64,000 nt of DNA from an uncultured Clostridia bacterium. GTDB lineage: Bacteria; Bacillota; Clostridia; UMGS1883. Made by a program: the position numbers and the translations under genes. A model generated the notes under the pieces. The model saw only the letters and a program-made list of their open reading frames with translations. It made no database searches and had not been told where the DNA came from. The stretch lies in NCBI GenBank assembly GCA_934476455.1, contig CAKSNY010000002.1, positions 1 through 64,000 of the forward strand, written 5' to 3'. Shown here in pieces: positions 47,852 through 58,030 of this stretch. Position 1 is the stretch's first letter. Every line of letters begins with the position of its first letter.

Positions 47852-50044
47852 ATGCCAAAAACGCCCTTTTCCACAAAAAAAAGAATACGAATGATGGCAA
47901 TAATGTTTATGGTTGGCGTAACGGTGCTTGTGTTAAAGCTTGTGTGGATTCAGTTTGTGCGCGGCGGAGAATATAAGACGATGGCGGCGCAGCAGCAAAC
48001 GCGCGACAGTACCATAACGGCAAAGCGCGGCACGATATACGACAGAAATATGAAGGTTCTTGCACAAAGCGCAACCTCTGAAAGGGTTATAATAGACCCA
48101 AAAGAAATTGCCGATAAGGAAAATTCGGCAGAGGTTATAAAGGCGCTTAAAAAAATTCTCGGCTGCGACCGTGACGATCTTAAAAAGAAGCTTGCGCGTA
48201 CAGACCGCCGAAGCGTAATTGTGGCAAAGCAGGTTGAAAAAAGTACGGCAGACAGGCTGCGTAAACTTAACCTTACGGGTATACATTTTGAAGAGGATGC
48301 AAAAAGATATTATCCCTACGGCTCTTTGGCGGCACAGGTCATAGGCTTTACCGGCAGCGACAGCCAGGGGCTGGAGGGGCTTGAAAACGTACTTGACGAA
48401 CAGCTAAAGGGTGTTGACGGGCGTGTTGTAAAAGCGCGTGACGCGGCAAACCGCGATATGCCCTTTAAGTATGAAAAGTACATACAGCCGCAGGACGGCA
48501 AGGGCGTTGTTTTAACCATTGACGAGGTAATTCAAAGATATACCGAAAAGCATTTGCAGCAGGCTTACGAGGAAAACCTGATAGGAAACGGTGCGGCTGC
48601 AATTGTAATGGACCCGAAAACAAGCGAAATTCTGGCAATGGCGGTTGCGCCCGGCTATGACCTTAACGACCCGCGCACAATAACCGACCAGCTTACGTTA
48701 GACAGGCTTGACGCCCTTGAACTGGAGGGCGACGCATACAAAAAGGCATACAGCGAGGCTGTAACCAAAATGTGGAGAAACAAGGCTGTGGTAGACTCTT
48801 ACGAGCCGGGCTCCACATTTAAAACGATAGTTGCGGCGTCGGCGCTTGAAGAGGGCGTTGCCACAGTGCAGGATCACTTTGTGTGCACGGGGGTGCGGCA
48901 CGTTGCAAACCGCGACATACACTGCTGGAAAACCGCGGGACACGGGGAGGAGTCCTTCGAGCAGGGCGTTATGAACTCGTGCAACCCGGTATTTATGGAG
49001 CTTGGCTCGCGCTTGGGGGCAGAGGGCTTTAGGAAATACTTTACCGCATTCGGTCTGACGGAAAAAACAGGGTTTAAAATCCCCGGGGAATCGGCGGGGT
49101 CTTTCCACCGGACACTCGGCGCGGTAGATTTGGCAACATCGTCATTCGGGCAGACCTTTACCGTTACGCCGCTTCAGCTTATAAGCGCAGTTTCTGCCGT
49201 AATAAACGGCGGAAATCTGATGAAGCCGCACATTATTAAAGCATATACAGACCCAAACGGCAAGGTTATCGAAAATACGGAACCCGAAACGGTGCGGAAT
49301 GTAGTTTCGGAGCAAACAAGCAGCCAGATGCGCTCGATACTTGAACAGGTTGTTGCAAACGGTACGGGCAAGGGCGCTTATATAAACGGCTTCCGCATAG
49401 GCGGAAAAACCGGTACAAGTGAAAAGCTGCCGCGCGGCAGCGGAAAATACATAGCGTCATTTGTGGGGTTTGCCCCGGCGGACGACCCGCAGATAGTGTG
49501 CCTGCTCCTTCTTGACGAGCCGAATGCAGGTCCGCACGGCGGCGGCGCCATAGCTGCACCCGCAGTTGGAAAAATAATACAGGATGTATTGCCGTACCTC
49601 GGGTATGACGCACAGTATACAGAGGAAACGGCGGAGGAAATTTCCGTAGCCGTTCCCAATATAGAGGGCTGCACCACGGCAGAAGCACAGGAAAAGCTTG
49701 AAAAGGTTGGGCTTAAAATAAACCTTAAGGGCAGCGGAAGCAAGGTTAAAAATCAAATACCCAAAGGCGGGGCAAGGCTTCACAAGGGCTCGCTTGTGCT
49801 TGCATATACGCAAAAGGACAAAAGCGACGTTACGGCAATCGTACCGGATGTTCGCGGTATGACATATGAAAACGCCAAGACGGCTATAGAAAACAGCGGT
49901 CTTGCAATAAAGATAGACGGAAAAGAAACGGCGGGAGCGCTTAATACGGATTATATAGCCGTATCGCAAAGCCCCGAAGCAAAAACGGAGGTTGCGCAGA
50001 AAACGGCAATATACGTAAAATTTGTTCAAAGAGACGCCGATTGA
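47852..50044 (+). CDS. Class B penicillin-binding protein with two PASTA domains (SpoVD/FtsI-like)
   Basis: A 730-residue transpeptidase: one membrane anchor (about 12-32), dimerisation domain (RDSTITAKRGTIYDRNMKVLAQS), catalytic domain with SxxK (EPGSTFKTI), SxN (NSCNPVF) and KTG (IGGKTGTSEK), and two C-terminal PASTA repeats (VPNIEGCTTAEAQEKLEKVGL and VPDVRGMTYENAKTAIENSGL). Crosslinks septal (or cortex) peptidoglycan, with the FtsW-type gene downstream. ATG 47852 follows GGAGGAAG; the ATG at 47837 overlaps that site. Confidence 0.92.
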   Translation: MPKTPFSTKKRIRMMAIMFMVGVTVLVLKLVWIQFVRGGEYKTMAAQQQTRDSTITAKRGTIYDRNMKVLAQSATSERVIIDPKEIADKENSAEVIKALKKILGCDRDDLKKKLARTDRRSVIVAKQVEKSTADRLRKLNLTGIHFEEDAKRYYPYGSLAAQVIGFTGSDSQGLEGLENVLDEQLKGVDGRVVKARDAANRDMPFKYEKYIQPQDGKGVVLTIDEVIQRYTEKHLQQAYEENLIGNGAAAIVMDPKTSEILAMAVAPGYDLNDPRTITDQLTLDRLDALELEGDAYKKAYSEAVTKMWRNKAVVDSYEPGSTFKTIVAASALEEGVATVQDHFVCTGVRHVANRDIHCWKTAGHGEESFEQGVMNSCNPVFMELGSRLGAEGFRKYFTAFGLTEKTGFKIPGESAGSFHRTLGAVDLATSSFGQTFTVTPLQLISAVSAVINGGNLMKPHIIKAYTDPNGKVIENTEPETVRNVVSEQTSSQMRSILEQVVANGTGKGAYINGFRIGGKTGTSEKLPRGSGKYIASFVGFAPADDPQIVCLLLLDEPNAGPHGGGAIAAPAVGKIIQDVLPYLGYDAQYTEETAEEISVAVPNIEGCTTAEAQEKLEKVGLKINLKGSGSKVKNQIPKGGARLHKGSLVLAYTQKDKSDVTAIVPDVRGMTYENAKTAIENSGLAIKIDGKETAGALNTDYIAVSQSPEAKTEVAQKTAIYVKFVQRDAD

Positions 50045-50056
50045 CGGAGGGTATTT

Positions 50057-51484
50057 ATGAAGCTTAAAGAATTAACAGCCGCACTCGAATGTGACATAGA
50101 AGGCAGCGGTGAAACGGAAATAAAGGGTATTGCGTATGATTCGCGCAAGGTAAAAGAGGGTTATCTTTTCGTCGCGATAAGCGGATTTGAAACAGACGGA
50201 CACAAATATATAGACGCCGCGCAAAAGCTTGGCGCGGCGGCAGTGATAGGTGAAAAGGAAATTTCCTGCAAATGTCCGTATATAAGGGTGCCGTCCTCAC
50301 GCAGGGCGCTGGCACTTGCGGCGGCGGCGTTTTACCGCCATCCGGAGCGCAGGCTTAAAATAATAGGCATTACGGGTACAAACGGAAAAACGACAACAAC
50401 GTACCTTATAAGGCAGATACTAAACCTGAAGGGAATACGCTGCGACCTTATCGGCACAAACCAGATAATAATAGCGGATAACGCGCAGGACAGCGTACAC
50501 ACAACGCCCGAATCGCTTGAAATGTACGAAATATTTTCAAAAATTGTGCAAAGCGGGGGTGAGTATGTCGTTATGGAGGTGTCGAGCCATTCTTTGGTGC
50601 TTGACAGAGTGTACGGCATAAACTTTGAAACCGCAGTGCTTACAAATATTACGCAGGACCATCTCGATTTTCATAAAACGATGGACAATTACGCCCTTGC
50701 AAAAGCAAAGCTTTTTGAAATGAGCAAGTCCGCCGCAATAAACGAGGATTCTGCCTATGCGGACTTAATGAAAAAAAGCGCCGCAGGAAAGGTACTAACG
50801 TATTCCATAGATAAAAAATCGGACATACGCGCCGAAAATTTACGAATGAGCGAGCGCGGCGTTATATTCGATATAAACGATGAAAGAGGTTTGTGCGAAA
50901 TGCGCCTGGGCATTCCCGGAAGATTTTCGGTTTACAATGCGCTTGCGGCAATCTGCGCGTGCAAAAACGTAGGCATTGATGACGAGGATATAGAAAAAGG
51001 GCTTGTTTTGGCAAAGCCCGTAAAGGGAAGAATAGAGGTTTTACACACAAACACGCCGTACACCGTTATTATAGACTATGCGCATACGCCCGACGGACTG
51101 GAAAACATAATAAGCGCCGTTCGCGGATTTGCAAAGAAACGTGTTATAACGCTTTTCGGCTGCGGCGGAAACCGCGACGATAAAAAGCGCCCGAAAATGG
51201 GAAAAATCGCGGAGGATTTGTCCGACCTTGTAATAGTTACAAGCGATAACCCGCGTATGGAAAAGCCGATGGATATTATAAATGATATTTTAAAGGGTAT
51301 GAAAAAGGATAACCATATTGTAATAGAAAACAGGCGCGAGGCTATAGCCTACGCCACAAAAATTGCCGAGGACGGCGATATAGTAATCCTTGCGGGAAAA
51401 GGGCACGAAACATATCAGGAGATTGAGCACGTAAAGCACGATTTTGACGAACGCACCGTTATAAAGGAAATACTTGCAAAATAA
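50057..51484 (+). CDS. murE: UDP-MurNAc-L-Ala-D-Glu:meso-DAP ligase
   Basis: A 475-residue Mur ligase. GITGTNGKTTTTYLIRQIL (P-loop), TTPESLEMYEIF, MEVSSHSL, FGCGGNRDDKKRPKMG and DNPRMEKP. The DNPR motif marks meso-diaminopimelate specificity. Ligates the third residue of the stem peptide in the cytosol. GGAGGGT precedes ATG 50057. murF, which often follows, is absent. Confidence 0.95.
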   Translation: MKLKELTAALECDIEGSGETEIKGIAYDSRKVKEGYLFVAISGFETDGHKYIDAAQKLGAAAVIGEKEISCKCPYIRVPSSRRALALAAAAFYRHPERRLKIIGITGTNGKTTTTYLIRQILNLKGIRCDLIGTNQIIIADNAQDSVHTTPESLEMYEIFSKIVQSGGEYVVMEVSSHSLVLDRVYGINFETAVLTNITQDHLDFHKTMDNYALAKAKLFEMSKSAAINEDSAYADLMKKSAAGKVLTYSIDKKSDIRAENLRMSERGVIFDINDERGLCEMRLGIPGRFSVYNALAAICACKNVGIDDEDIEKGLVLAKPVKGRIEVLHTNTPYTVIIDYAHTPDGLENIISAVRGFAKKRVITLFGCGGNRDDKKRPKMGKIAEDLSDLVIVTSDNPRMEKPMDIINDILKGMKKDNHIVIENRREAIAYATKIAEDGDIVILAGKGHETYQEIEHVKHDFDERTVIKEILAK

Positions 51485-51513
51485 GAAAACGTGTACCGAA
51501 AGGATGAAGAAAA

Positions 51514-52452
51514 GTGTGGCTTAAAGCGCTTATAATAAGCTTTGCCGTTACGGCGGCTTTTGAACCGATACTTATTCCGTTTTTACACAGGCTTAAATTC
51601 GGGCAGACAATATTGGAGGACGGTCCCGTATGGCATAAAAAAAAGCAGGGAACGCCGACAATGGGCGGAATAGGCTTTATATTGGCAGTAACCGTTGCGT
51701 CGATGTTTTTTCTGCGTGACGTGCACGACGCGATTATGCTTTTGTGCGGTGTGCTGTTCGGGCTTGTCGGCTTTTTTGACGATTACATAAAGGTTATAAA
51801 AAAGCATAATCAGGGCTTTACCGCAAAGCAGAAATTTACGTTGCAAACAATTGTAAGCCTTTTGTATGCGATTTATATGTACCTTTTCGTGGGGCAAACA
51901 AAAACCCTTGTGCCTTTTTTGGGCGCAAGAATAGATTTGGGGCTTTTGTATGTGCCGTTTATAATGCTTGTGCTTTTGGCAACGACAAACAGCGCAAATC
52001 TTACAGACGGGCTTGACGGGCTTGCCTCGGGCGTGGGGGCAACGGTGGCGTTGTTTTTCTGCGCAGCATGCACAAAAACGGGCTTTTTCGGCGCGGGCGT
52101 TGTATCGGCTGCGCTTTGCGGCGGTCTTTTGGGCTTTTTAATCTACAATGCGTACCCCGCAAAGGTGTTTATGGGCGACACCGGCAGCCTTTTTATAGGC
52201 GGCATTATCGCTGCCGTTGCCGTGCGTGCGGGGCTGGAGCTTTTTATAATAATAAGCGCATTTGTATTTTTGTTCGAGGCATTAAGCGTTATCATACAGG
52301 TAACGGTTTATAAAAAAACGAAAAAAAGGGTGTTTAAAATGGCACCCATACACCATCACTTTGAAAAATGCGGGTGGAAGGAAACAAAGGTCGTTTTGGT
52401 GTTTTGCATTGTTACGGCGCTTTTGTGCCTGCTTGGCTACGCGGCGCTTTAG
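51514..52452 (+). CDS. mraY: Phospho-MurNAc-pentapeptide transferase
   Basis: A 312-residue membrane enzyme with ten helices. Catalytic motifs DDYIKVIKKHNQGF (Asp pair), NLTDGLDGLA, GDTGSL and the His-rich IHHHFEKCGWKE. It makes lipid I on undecaprenyl phosphate. GTG 51514 after AAAGGATGAAG. murD, usually next, is absent. Confidence 0.95.
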   Translation: MWLKALIISFAVTAAFEPILIPFLHRLKFGQTILEDGPVWHKKKQGTPTMGGIGFILAVTVASMFFLRDVHDAIMLLCGVLFGLVGFFDDYIKVIKKHNQGFTAKQKFTLQTIVSLLYAIYMYLFVGQTKTLVPFLGARIDLGLLYVPFIMLVLLATTNSANLTDGLDGLASGVGATVALFFCAACTKTGFFGAGVVSAALCGGLLGFLIYNAYPAKVFMGDTGSLFIGGIIAAVAVRAGLELFIIISAFVFLFEALSVIIQVTVYKKTKKRVFKMAPIHHHFEKCGWKETKVVLVFCIVTALLCLLGYAAL

Positions 52453-52464
52453 AAAGGAGCATTT

Positions 52465-53583
52465 ATGGCAGACAGAAAAAAAAGCTACGAAAGAAAAGGT
52501 CAGGTTGATTTTATATTGCTTATGGTTATAGTATGTCTGCTTTTGTTCGGGCTGATTATGCTTTTTTCGGCAAGCTCGCCGAAGGCGCTTCGCGAGGGCA
52601 ATATATATTCAATTATAATAAAACAGGGCGGTATTTCGCTTTTGGGCTGCTTTTTAATGGCGGCAGCATCCGAGATTGATTATCACAGGTATAAAAAATA
52701 CGCGCGTGTTATAATTATACTTACGGGTATTGTTATGTATGTTGTTCCTCTGTTCGGGTTTGCATCGCACGGGGCGCGGCGGCAGATTGCCGTGGGTCCT
52801 ATCAGCTTTCAGCCGTCGGAGGTTGCAAAGTTTGCCCTTGTAATATATTATTCGGCGCGTCTTTCGGACAGAAAAACCTCTGACCTGAAAAATTTAAAAA
52901 ACCTTGCAAAATATTTCGGAATTTTGGGCATTTATCTGCTTGCCTGCGTTTTGCAAAGCCATATGTCGGCGGCGGTTGTGCTTGCAATAATAAGCGTAAT
53001 GCTTTTATTTGCGGCGGGGCTGTCGGGTAAGCTTATGGGCACTGTTTTTGTTGTTATGCTGCCGCTCGCAACGTGGCTTGTTATGTCGGAGGAATACCGC
53101 CTTAACAGAATTAGGGCGCTGTTTCGCCCGTTTGATTACAGCCGCGATATAGGCTGGCAGATAATACAATCGCTTTATGCGGTTGGCTCGGGCGGGCTGT
53201 TCGGGCTTGGGCTTGGGCAGTCGCGCCAGAAATACCAATACCTGCCCGAGGCGCATAATGACTATATATACGCAATAGCGTGCGAGGAGCTGGGCTTTAT
53301 CGGCGGAATAACGATAATTGCGCTGTTTGTGCTTTTCGTATGGCGCGGAATTTCAATAGCGCTTAACGCGCGCGACCGTTTCGGTATGCTGATGGCATTC
53401 GGCATTACGTCAATCGTAGGCGTGCAGATGCTTATAAATATCGGGGTTGTGCTGTCGGTGCTTCCATCTACGGGAATGCAGCTTCCGTTTTTCAGCGCGG
53501 GCGGTACATCAATGCTTATAATGCTTGCGGGAATGGGCGTGCTTTTAAACATTTCCAGAACAAGCAGAGTTAAAAAAATATAG
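52465..53583 (+). CDS. ftsW: FtsW/SpoVE family lipid II glycan polymerase
   Basis: A 372-residue SEDS protein, about ten membrane helices. HGARRQIAVGPISFQPSEVAKFALV (conserved catalytic Asp/Glu loop family), EAHNDYIYAIACEELGFIGG, and LPSTGMQLPFFSAGGTSML. Polymerises glycan with the class B PBP. It could be FtsW or SpoVE. Confidence 0.92.
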   Translation: MADRKKSYERKGQVDFILLMVIVCLLLFGLIMLFSASSPKALREGNIYSIIIKQGGISLLGCFLMAAASEIDYHRYKKYARVIIILTGIVMYVVPLFGFASHGARRQIAVGPISFQPSEVAKFALVIYYSARLSDRKTSDLKNLKNLAKYFGILGIYLLACVLQSHMSAAVVLAIISVMLLFAAGLSGKLMGTVFVVMLPLATWLVMSEEYRLNRIRALFRPFDYSRDIGWQIIQSLYAVGSGGLFGLGLGQSRQKYQYLPEAHNDYIYAIACEELGFIGGITIIALFVLFVWRGISIALNARDRFGMLMAFGITSIVGVQMLINIGVVLSVLPSTGMQLPFFSAGGTSMLIMLAGMGVLLNISRTSRVKKI

Positions 53584-53599
53584 CGAGGTAAAATAATAT

Positions 53600-54700
53600 A
53601 TGAAGGTACTTCTCACAGGGGGCGGTACGGCGGGGCATATAAACCCGGCGATTGCCGTTGCAAACTATATAAAGGAAAAAGAAAAAAACGCACAATTTCT
53701 TTTTGTGGGAACAAAGCACGGGCTGGAGAAAGAGCTTGTCCCGAAAAGCGGGTACGATATAAAATATATCGACGTTATGGGGCTTAGGCGAAAGCTTACG
53801 GCAGAGAATATAGCTGTGTTTTTTAAATACATAAAAAGTATGGGCGACGCGGGAAAAATAATAAATTCCTTTAAGCCCGACATAGTGATAGGAACGGGCG
53901 GCTATGTTTGTGCCCCCGTTATTAAAGCGGCGCACAGGAAAAAAATACCCACGCTTATTCACGAACAAAACGTTTTTCCCGGCCTTGCCGTAAAAATGCT
54001 TGCAAAGGATGCCGACGTTACGGCGGTAAGCTTTAAAGAAACAATGAATATGATACGCGCAAAAAAAATGATACTTACGGGAAACCCGCTGCGCCCCGAT
54101 TTGTTTTTGCCGGTTGATAAAAAAGACATTGCACGCGGCTTCGGGTTTGACGATAAGCCCATTGCACTGATGTTCGGCGGGTCGCTCGGCTCGGCAAAAA
54201 TGAACGACGCGCTTGTAGAGCTTTTGTCCCACGGGATAGAGCGCTGCAACCTGATTGCGGCAACCGGTGAAAGATATTACGACGAGGTAGCCGCCCGCCT
54301 TAAAAAGAGAGGGCTTAATGTTAAAGAACTTAATAATGCGGCTGTTTTGCCGTATATTTACAATATGGAAAAAATTTTCGGAGCTGCCGATATAATAATC
54401 GGTCGTGCAGGCGCTATAACGGTAAGTGAAATTACGGCAATGGGAAAGGCGGCAGTGCTTATACCAAGTCCGAATGTGGCACACAATCACCAGGAATACA
54501 ACGCGCGCTATCTTGAAAAGAACGGTGCCGCTGCGGTAATTTCCGAATCGGAATTAAGCGGCGAAAAGCTGCTTTTAAAAACGGCAGAAATACTAAAAAA
54601 CGAAAACTCACTTGAAAAAATGCGTGCGGCGTCAAAGGCTCTCGGAATAAAAGATGCCTGCGAAACGATATATAAAACGATAAAGGGACTTGTACGGTAA
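53600..54700 (+). CDS. murG: UDP-GlcNAc:undecaprenyl-PP-MurNAc-pentapeptide GlcNAc transferase
   Basis: A 366-residue GT28 enzyme with two Rossmann domains: LTGGGTAGHINPAIAVANYI, IGTGGYVCAPVIKAA, HEQNVFPGLA, MFGGSLGSAKMN and GRAGAITVSEI. Completes lipid II at the membrane. AGCGAGG precedes ATG 53600. Confidence 0.95.
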   Translation: MKVLLTGGGTAGHINPAIAVANYIKEKEKNAQFLFVGTKHGLEKELVPKSGYDIKYIDVMGLRRKLTAENIAVFFKYIKSMGDAGKIINSFKPDIVIGTGGYVCAPVIKAAHRKKIPTLIHEQNVFPGLAVKMLAKDADVTAVSFKETMNMIRAKKMILTGNPLRPDLFLPVDKKDIARGFGFDDKPIALMFGGSLGSAKMNDALVELLSHGIERCNLIAATGERYYDEVAARLKKRGLNVKELNNAAVLPYIYNMEKIFGAADIIIGRAGAITVSEITAMGKAAVLIPSPNVAHNHQEYNARYLEKNGAAAVISESELSGEKLLLKTAEILKNENSLEKMRAASKALGIKDACETIYKTIKGLVR

Positions 54701-54830
54701 GAATCGTTTATGGACAGTATAATCATTTATTTTCGAAAATTCGTATTTGTAACCGCCCGCACCCTATGGGCATAGTATGTTATTAGAAAACATCGGAAAC
54801 GGTGGCACAGCTTGTTTTGGGGGTGTGGTT

Positions 54831-56078
54831 TTGGGAAAATACATAATTAACGGCAGAAAAAAACTGTCGGGTACGGCGCGCGTTCACGGTGCAAAGAACG
54901 CTGTTTTGCCGATTATGGCGGCTACCGTGCTTTCGGGGGATATGTGCCGCATATACGATTGCCCGAACCTTAGCGACGTAAGACATACAATGCGCATTTT
55001 AGAGATGCTGGGGTGCAGCGTTAGCCTTGAAAACTCTGTTCTTACGATAAATTCAGCTTCGCTTTGTTCCTCCGACATCCCGGAGGAGCTTATGAGTGAA
55101 ATGCGCAGCTCGATAATATTTTTGGGCGCGCTTACGTCGGCAATGGGCAGGGCGTGTCTTTCGGCGCCCGGCGGCTGCGAGCTTGGAAACAGACCCATAG
55201 ATTTGCACATAAAGGCTCTGCGCGAAATGGGTATGACAATAAAAGAGGAAAACGGATACCTTCTTTCCGACGCCTCCCAAATGCACAGCGCGGATATTCA
55301 TTTAAGCTTTCCGAGCGTCGGTGCAACGGAAAACATTATTCTTTCCGCCGTAAAGCTGAGCGGTATTACAACAATAAGCAATGCCGCCAAAGAGCCGGAA
55401 ATAGTAGACCTGTGCGACTTTTTAAATACAATGGGTGCGGATATAACGGGCGCTGGAACACCGATTATAACAATACACGGCAGGGCGTATCTGCACGGCA
55501 CGGATTATAAAATAATTCCCGACAGAATTGCCGCAGCTACGCTGATGTGTGCGGCGATGACGACAAAAAGCGAAATAGAGCTTGAAAACGTGCGCAGCGA
55601 CCATCTTGATGCCGTTGTATACGCTCTTCGGGAGAGCGGCGCGCGGATAGAATTTTTCCGTGACAGAATGTACATAGCGCCGCCGCGGAAAATTCTTCCG
55701 GTAAGCATAATAAAAACACAGGTGTACCCGGGCTTTCCGACAGACGCGCAATCGGTTGCAATGGCGTACCTTTGCGGTGCGTGCGGAACAAGCGTAATTG
55801 TTGAAAACCTGTTTGACAGCCGCTATAAAATAATCCCCGAGCTTATAAAAATGGGCGCGGATATTTTACAGGACGGCAGGGTATGCGTTGTAAAAGGCAC
55901 ACCCATACACGGCGCACACGTGCGTGCAATGGATTTGCGCGGCGGCGCGGCGCTTACGATTGCGGCGCTCGGCGCGGACGGGGAAAGCACGGTAGAAAAT
56001 GTTCACTATATAGAGCGCGGGTATGACGGCTTTCACAAAACGCTTGCGCTTTTGGGTGCAGATATAAAAAAGGTGTGA
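54831..56078 (+). CDS. murA: UDP-GlcNAc 1-carboxyvinyltransferase MurA
   Basis: A 415-residue EPSP-synthase-fold enzyme. KKLSGTARVHGAKNAVLPIMAATVL at the start and LSAPGGCELGNRPIDLH with the fosfomycin-target Cys. It commits UDP-GlcNAc to wall synthesis. TTG 54831 with GGGGG at 54819-54823 is preferred because it gives the family N-terminus; an upstream ATG extension to 54777 would add 18 unrelated residues. Confidence 0.93.
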   Translation: MGKYIINGRKKLSGTARVHGAKNAVLPIMAATVLSGDMCRIYDCPNLSDVRHTMRILEMLGCSVSLENSVLTINSASLCSSDIPEELMSEMRSSIIFLGALTSAMGRACLSAPGGCELGNRPIDLHIKALREMGMTIKEENGYLLSDASQMHSADIHLSFPSVGATENIILSAVKLSGITTISNAAKEPEIVDLCDFLNTMGADITGAGTPIITIHGRAYLHGTDYKIIPDRIAAATLMCAAMTTKSEIELENVRSDHLDAVVYALRESGARIEFFRDRMYIAPPRKILPVSIIKTQVYPGFPTDAQSVAMAYLCGACGTSVIVENLFDSRYKIIPELIKMGADILQDGRVCVVKGTPIHGAHVRAMDLRGGAALTIAALGADGESTVENVHYIERGYDGFHKTLALLGADIKKV

Positions 56079-56083
56079 GAAAA

Positions 56084-56848
56084 ATGGCACAAAAGAGATT
56101 TGTTCTTAAAAGAAAACAAAAAAAGCAGGTCGCGGCGCTGTCTGTAATTATACTGGCGGCGGCGATTGCGGCAATTATTATGCTTACGCCTGCATTTAAC
56201 ATACAGAAAATAACGGTTATGGGAAATTCCGTGCTTGATAAAAAAGACATTATACAAAGCTCGGGAATAGTTACGGGTGTAAACATTTTCGGCATAAGCA
56301 CAAGGGAAGCCGAAAAAAACATTGAAGAAATGGGCTATGTTGACGGTGCAAAGGTAAAGCGCCGTCTGCCGGGAACGGTTGAAATTACCATAGAGGAGGC
56401 GGTAGGCGTTGCAAAGCTTTCCGCCAAGGACGGGTTTCTTATAATTACTGCCGACGGCAGAGCCGTGGAGCTTATAACCGATACAAAAAAACAAAAGGAT
56501 AAACAAAACGATAAACAAAACGTTCCTGTTATAAAAGGACTGAAAAATGTTAAATATAAGATAGGCAAAAAGATTACATCGGATGACACGGAAAAGCTTG
56601 ACACCCTTTTTACCTGCCTGCGTGAGTTTTCAAAAAATTCGGTAATATTTAATATGACACAGATTGATATATCGCAAAGCTCCGCCGTTAAATTTTTATA
56701 TAACGGCGGCAAGCTTACGGTAAACTGCGGCTCTGTGGAAAAGCTTGATTATAAAATGGAGTGCTTTGCACCCATTTTGGAGCAGATAGGCGACAATCCC
56801 GAAGGATATGTTGACCTTGAAAGGCTTATTTACCGCAGCAAACAATAA
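56084..56848 (+). CDS. ftsQ: Cell division protein FtsQ/DivIB
   Basis: A 254-residue bitopic protein: basic N-terminus (KRFVLKRKQKKQ), one membrane helix (about 17-38), then a POTRA domain (FNIQKITVMGNSVLDKKDIIQSSG) and FtsQ beta domain (GYVDGAKVKRRLPGTVEITIEEA). Late divisome protein linking FtsL/DivIC. ATG 56084 after AGGTGTGA. ftsA is not present. Confidence 0.88.
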   Translation: MAQKRFVLKRKQKKQVAALSVIILAAAIAAIIMLTPAFNIQKITVMGNSVLDKKDIIQSSGIVTGVNIFGISTREAEKNIEEMGYVDGAKVKRRLPGTVEITIEEAVGVAKLSAKDGFLIITADGRAVELITDTKKQKDKQNDKQNVPVIKGLKNVKYKIGKKITSDDTEKLDTLFTCLREFSKNSVIFNMTQIDISQSSAVKFLYNGGKLTVNCGSVEKLDYKMECFAPILEQIGDNPEGYVDLERLIYRSKQ

Positions 56849-56875
56849 TAATTTGTAAACAAATAAAAATTTTTC

Positions 56876-56904
56876 TTGAAAGTGCGCCCGTTTCGGTGTA
56901 TTAT
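56876..56904 (+). promoter_or_regulatory. Promoter of ftsZ
   Basis: TTGAAA, 17 bases, TATTAT, in the 109-base gap between ftsQ and ftsZ; gives ftsZ its own transcription start. Confidence 0.65.
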
Positions 56905-56957
56905 ATAATATATATCTTTAGATTTATAATTATATTACACATAGAGGAGGATTTCCG

Positions 56958-58013
56958 ATGAGAATGGAATATGCTGACGAGCTGGGCGCAGCTCAGAAAA
57001 TTAAAGTCGTGGGTGTCGGCGGCGGCGGAAACAACGCCGTAAACCGAATGGTTGAGGCAGGAATTAAGGGCGTGGAGTTCATCGCCATAAATACCGATAA
57101 ACAGGCGCTTACAAAGAGCCAGGCAAGCCAGAAAATACAAATAGGCGATAAGCTGACAAAGGGTCAGGGTGCAGGCGGCAAGGCGGAAATCGGCAAAAAA
57201 GCGGCAGAGGAAAGCCGCGGCGAGATTGAGCAGGTTTTAAAGGATGCCGATATGGTATTTGTAACGGCAGGTATGGGCGGCGGCACAGGTACGGGCGCTG
57301 CACCTATCGTTGCGGGTATTGCAAAGGAGCTTGGCGTGCTTACCGTGTCTATAGTTACAAAGCCGTTCGGCTTTGAAGGACGCCGCCGTATGATTCAGGC
57401 GGAGGAAGGCATAGAGCAGCTTAAGGGCAATGTTGATACGCTTGTTGTTATTCCCAATGACAGGCTGCTTGACATCAGCAACAACAAGACAAGCCTGATA
57501 GACGCCTTTAAGGACGCGGACGAGGTTTTGCGCCAGGGCGTGCAGGGTATTTCCGATTTGATTGTCGGCGCAGGTCTTATAAATGTAGACTTTGCCGACG
57601 TTACCACCGTTATGAAAGACGCAGGGCTTGCGCATATGGGTATCGGCCGTGCAAGCGGCGAAAACCGTGCGGAGGAGGCTGCGCGTATGGCAATAGAAAG
57701 CGCGCTTCTTGAAACAACGATTGACGGCGCTACGGGCGTTCTTATAAATATTATCGGCGGTGCTAACCTTAATCTTCACGAAACGAACGCAGCAGCACAG
57801 CTTATCGGTGATTGTGTCGATGAAGACGCAAACGTTATTTTCGGTGCGGCAATTGACGAAAGCCTTGAGGATGACATTATAATAACCGTTATCGCAACAG
57901 GGTTGGACTCCTCCAAAAAAGAAAAAAAGGATGATGCCTTTTTCGGGAATATATCTGCTGCTGATGATGATTTAGACGTTCCCAGCTTTTTGCAGAAAAA
58001 CAATTTTGATTGA
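56958..58013 (+). CDS. ftsZ: Cell division GTPase FtsZ
   Basis: A 351-residue tubulin homologue: KVVGVGGGGNNAVNRM, GTPase signature GMGGGTGTGAAPIVAGIAKE, T7 loop region NVDFADV and C-terminal LDVPSFLQKNNFD, the short tail that binds FtsA/SepF-type partners. Forms the Z ring. GAGGAGG precedes ATG 56958. Confidence 0.98.
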   Translation: MRMEYADELGAAQKIKVVGVGGGGNNAVNRMVEAGIKGVEFIAINTDKQALTKSQASQKIQIGDKLTKGQGAGGKAEIGKKAAEESRGEIEQVLKDADMVFVTAGMGGGTGTGAAPIVAGIAKELGVLTVSIVTKPFGFEGRRRMIQAEEGIEQLKGNVDTLVVIPNDRLLDISNNKTSLIDAFKDADEVLRQGVQGISDLIVGAGLINVDFADVTTVMKDAGLAHMGIGRASGENRAEEAARMAIESALLETTIDGATGVLINIIGGANLNLHETNAAAQLIGDCVDEDANVIFGAAIDESLEDDIIITVIATGLDSSKKEKKDDAFFGNISAADDDLDVPSFLQKNNFD

Positions 58014-58030
58014 TAGGAGTTATGATTGAG

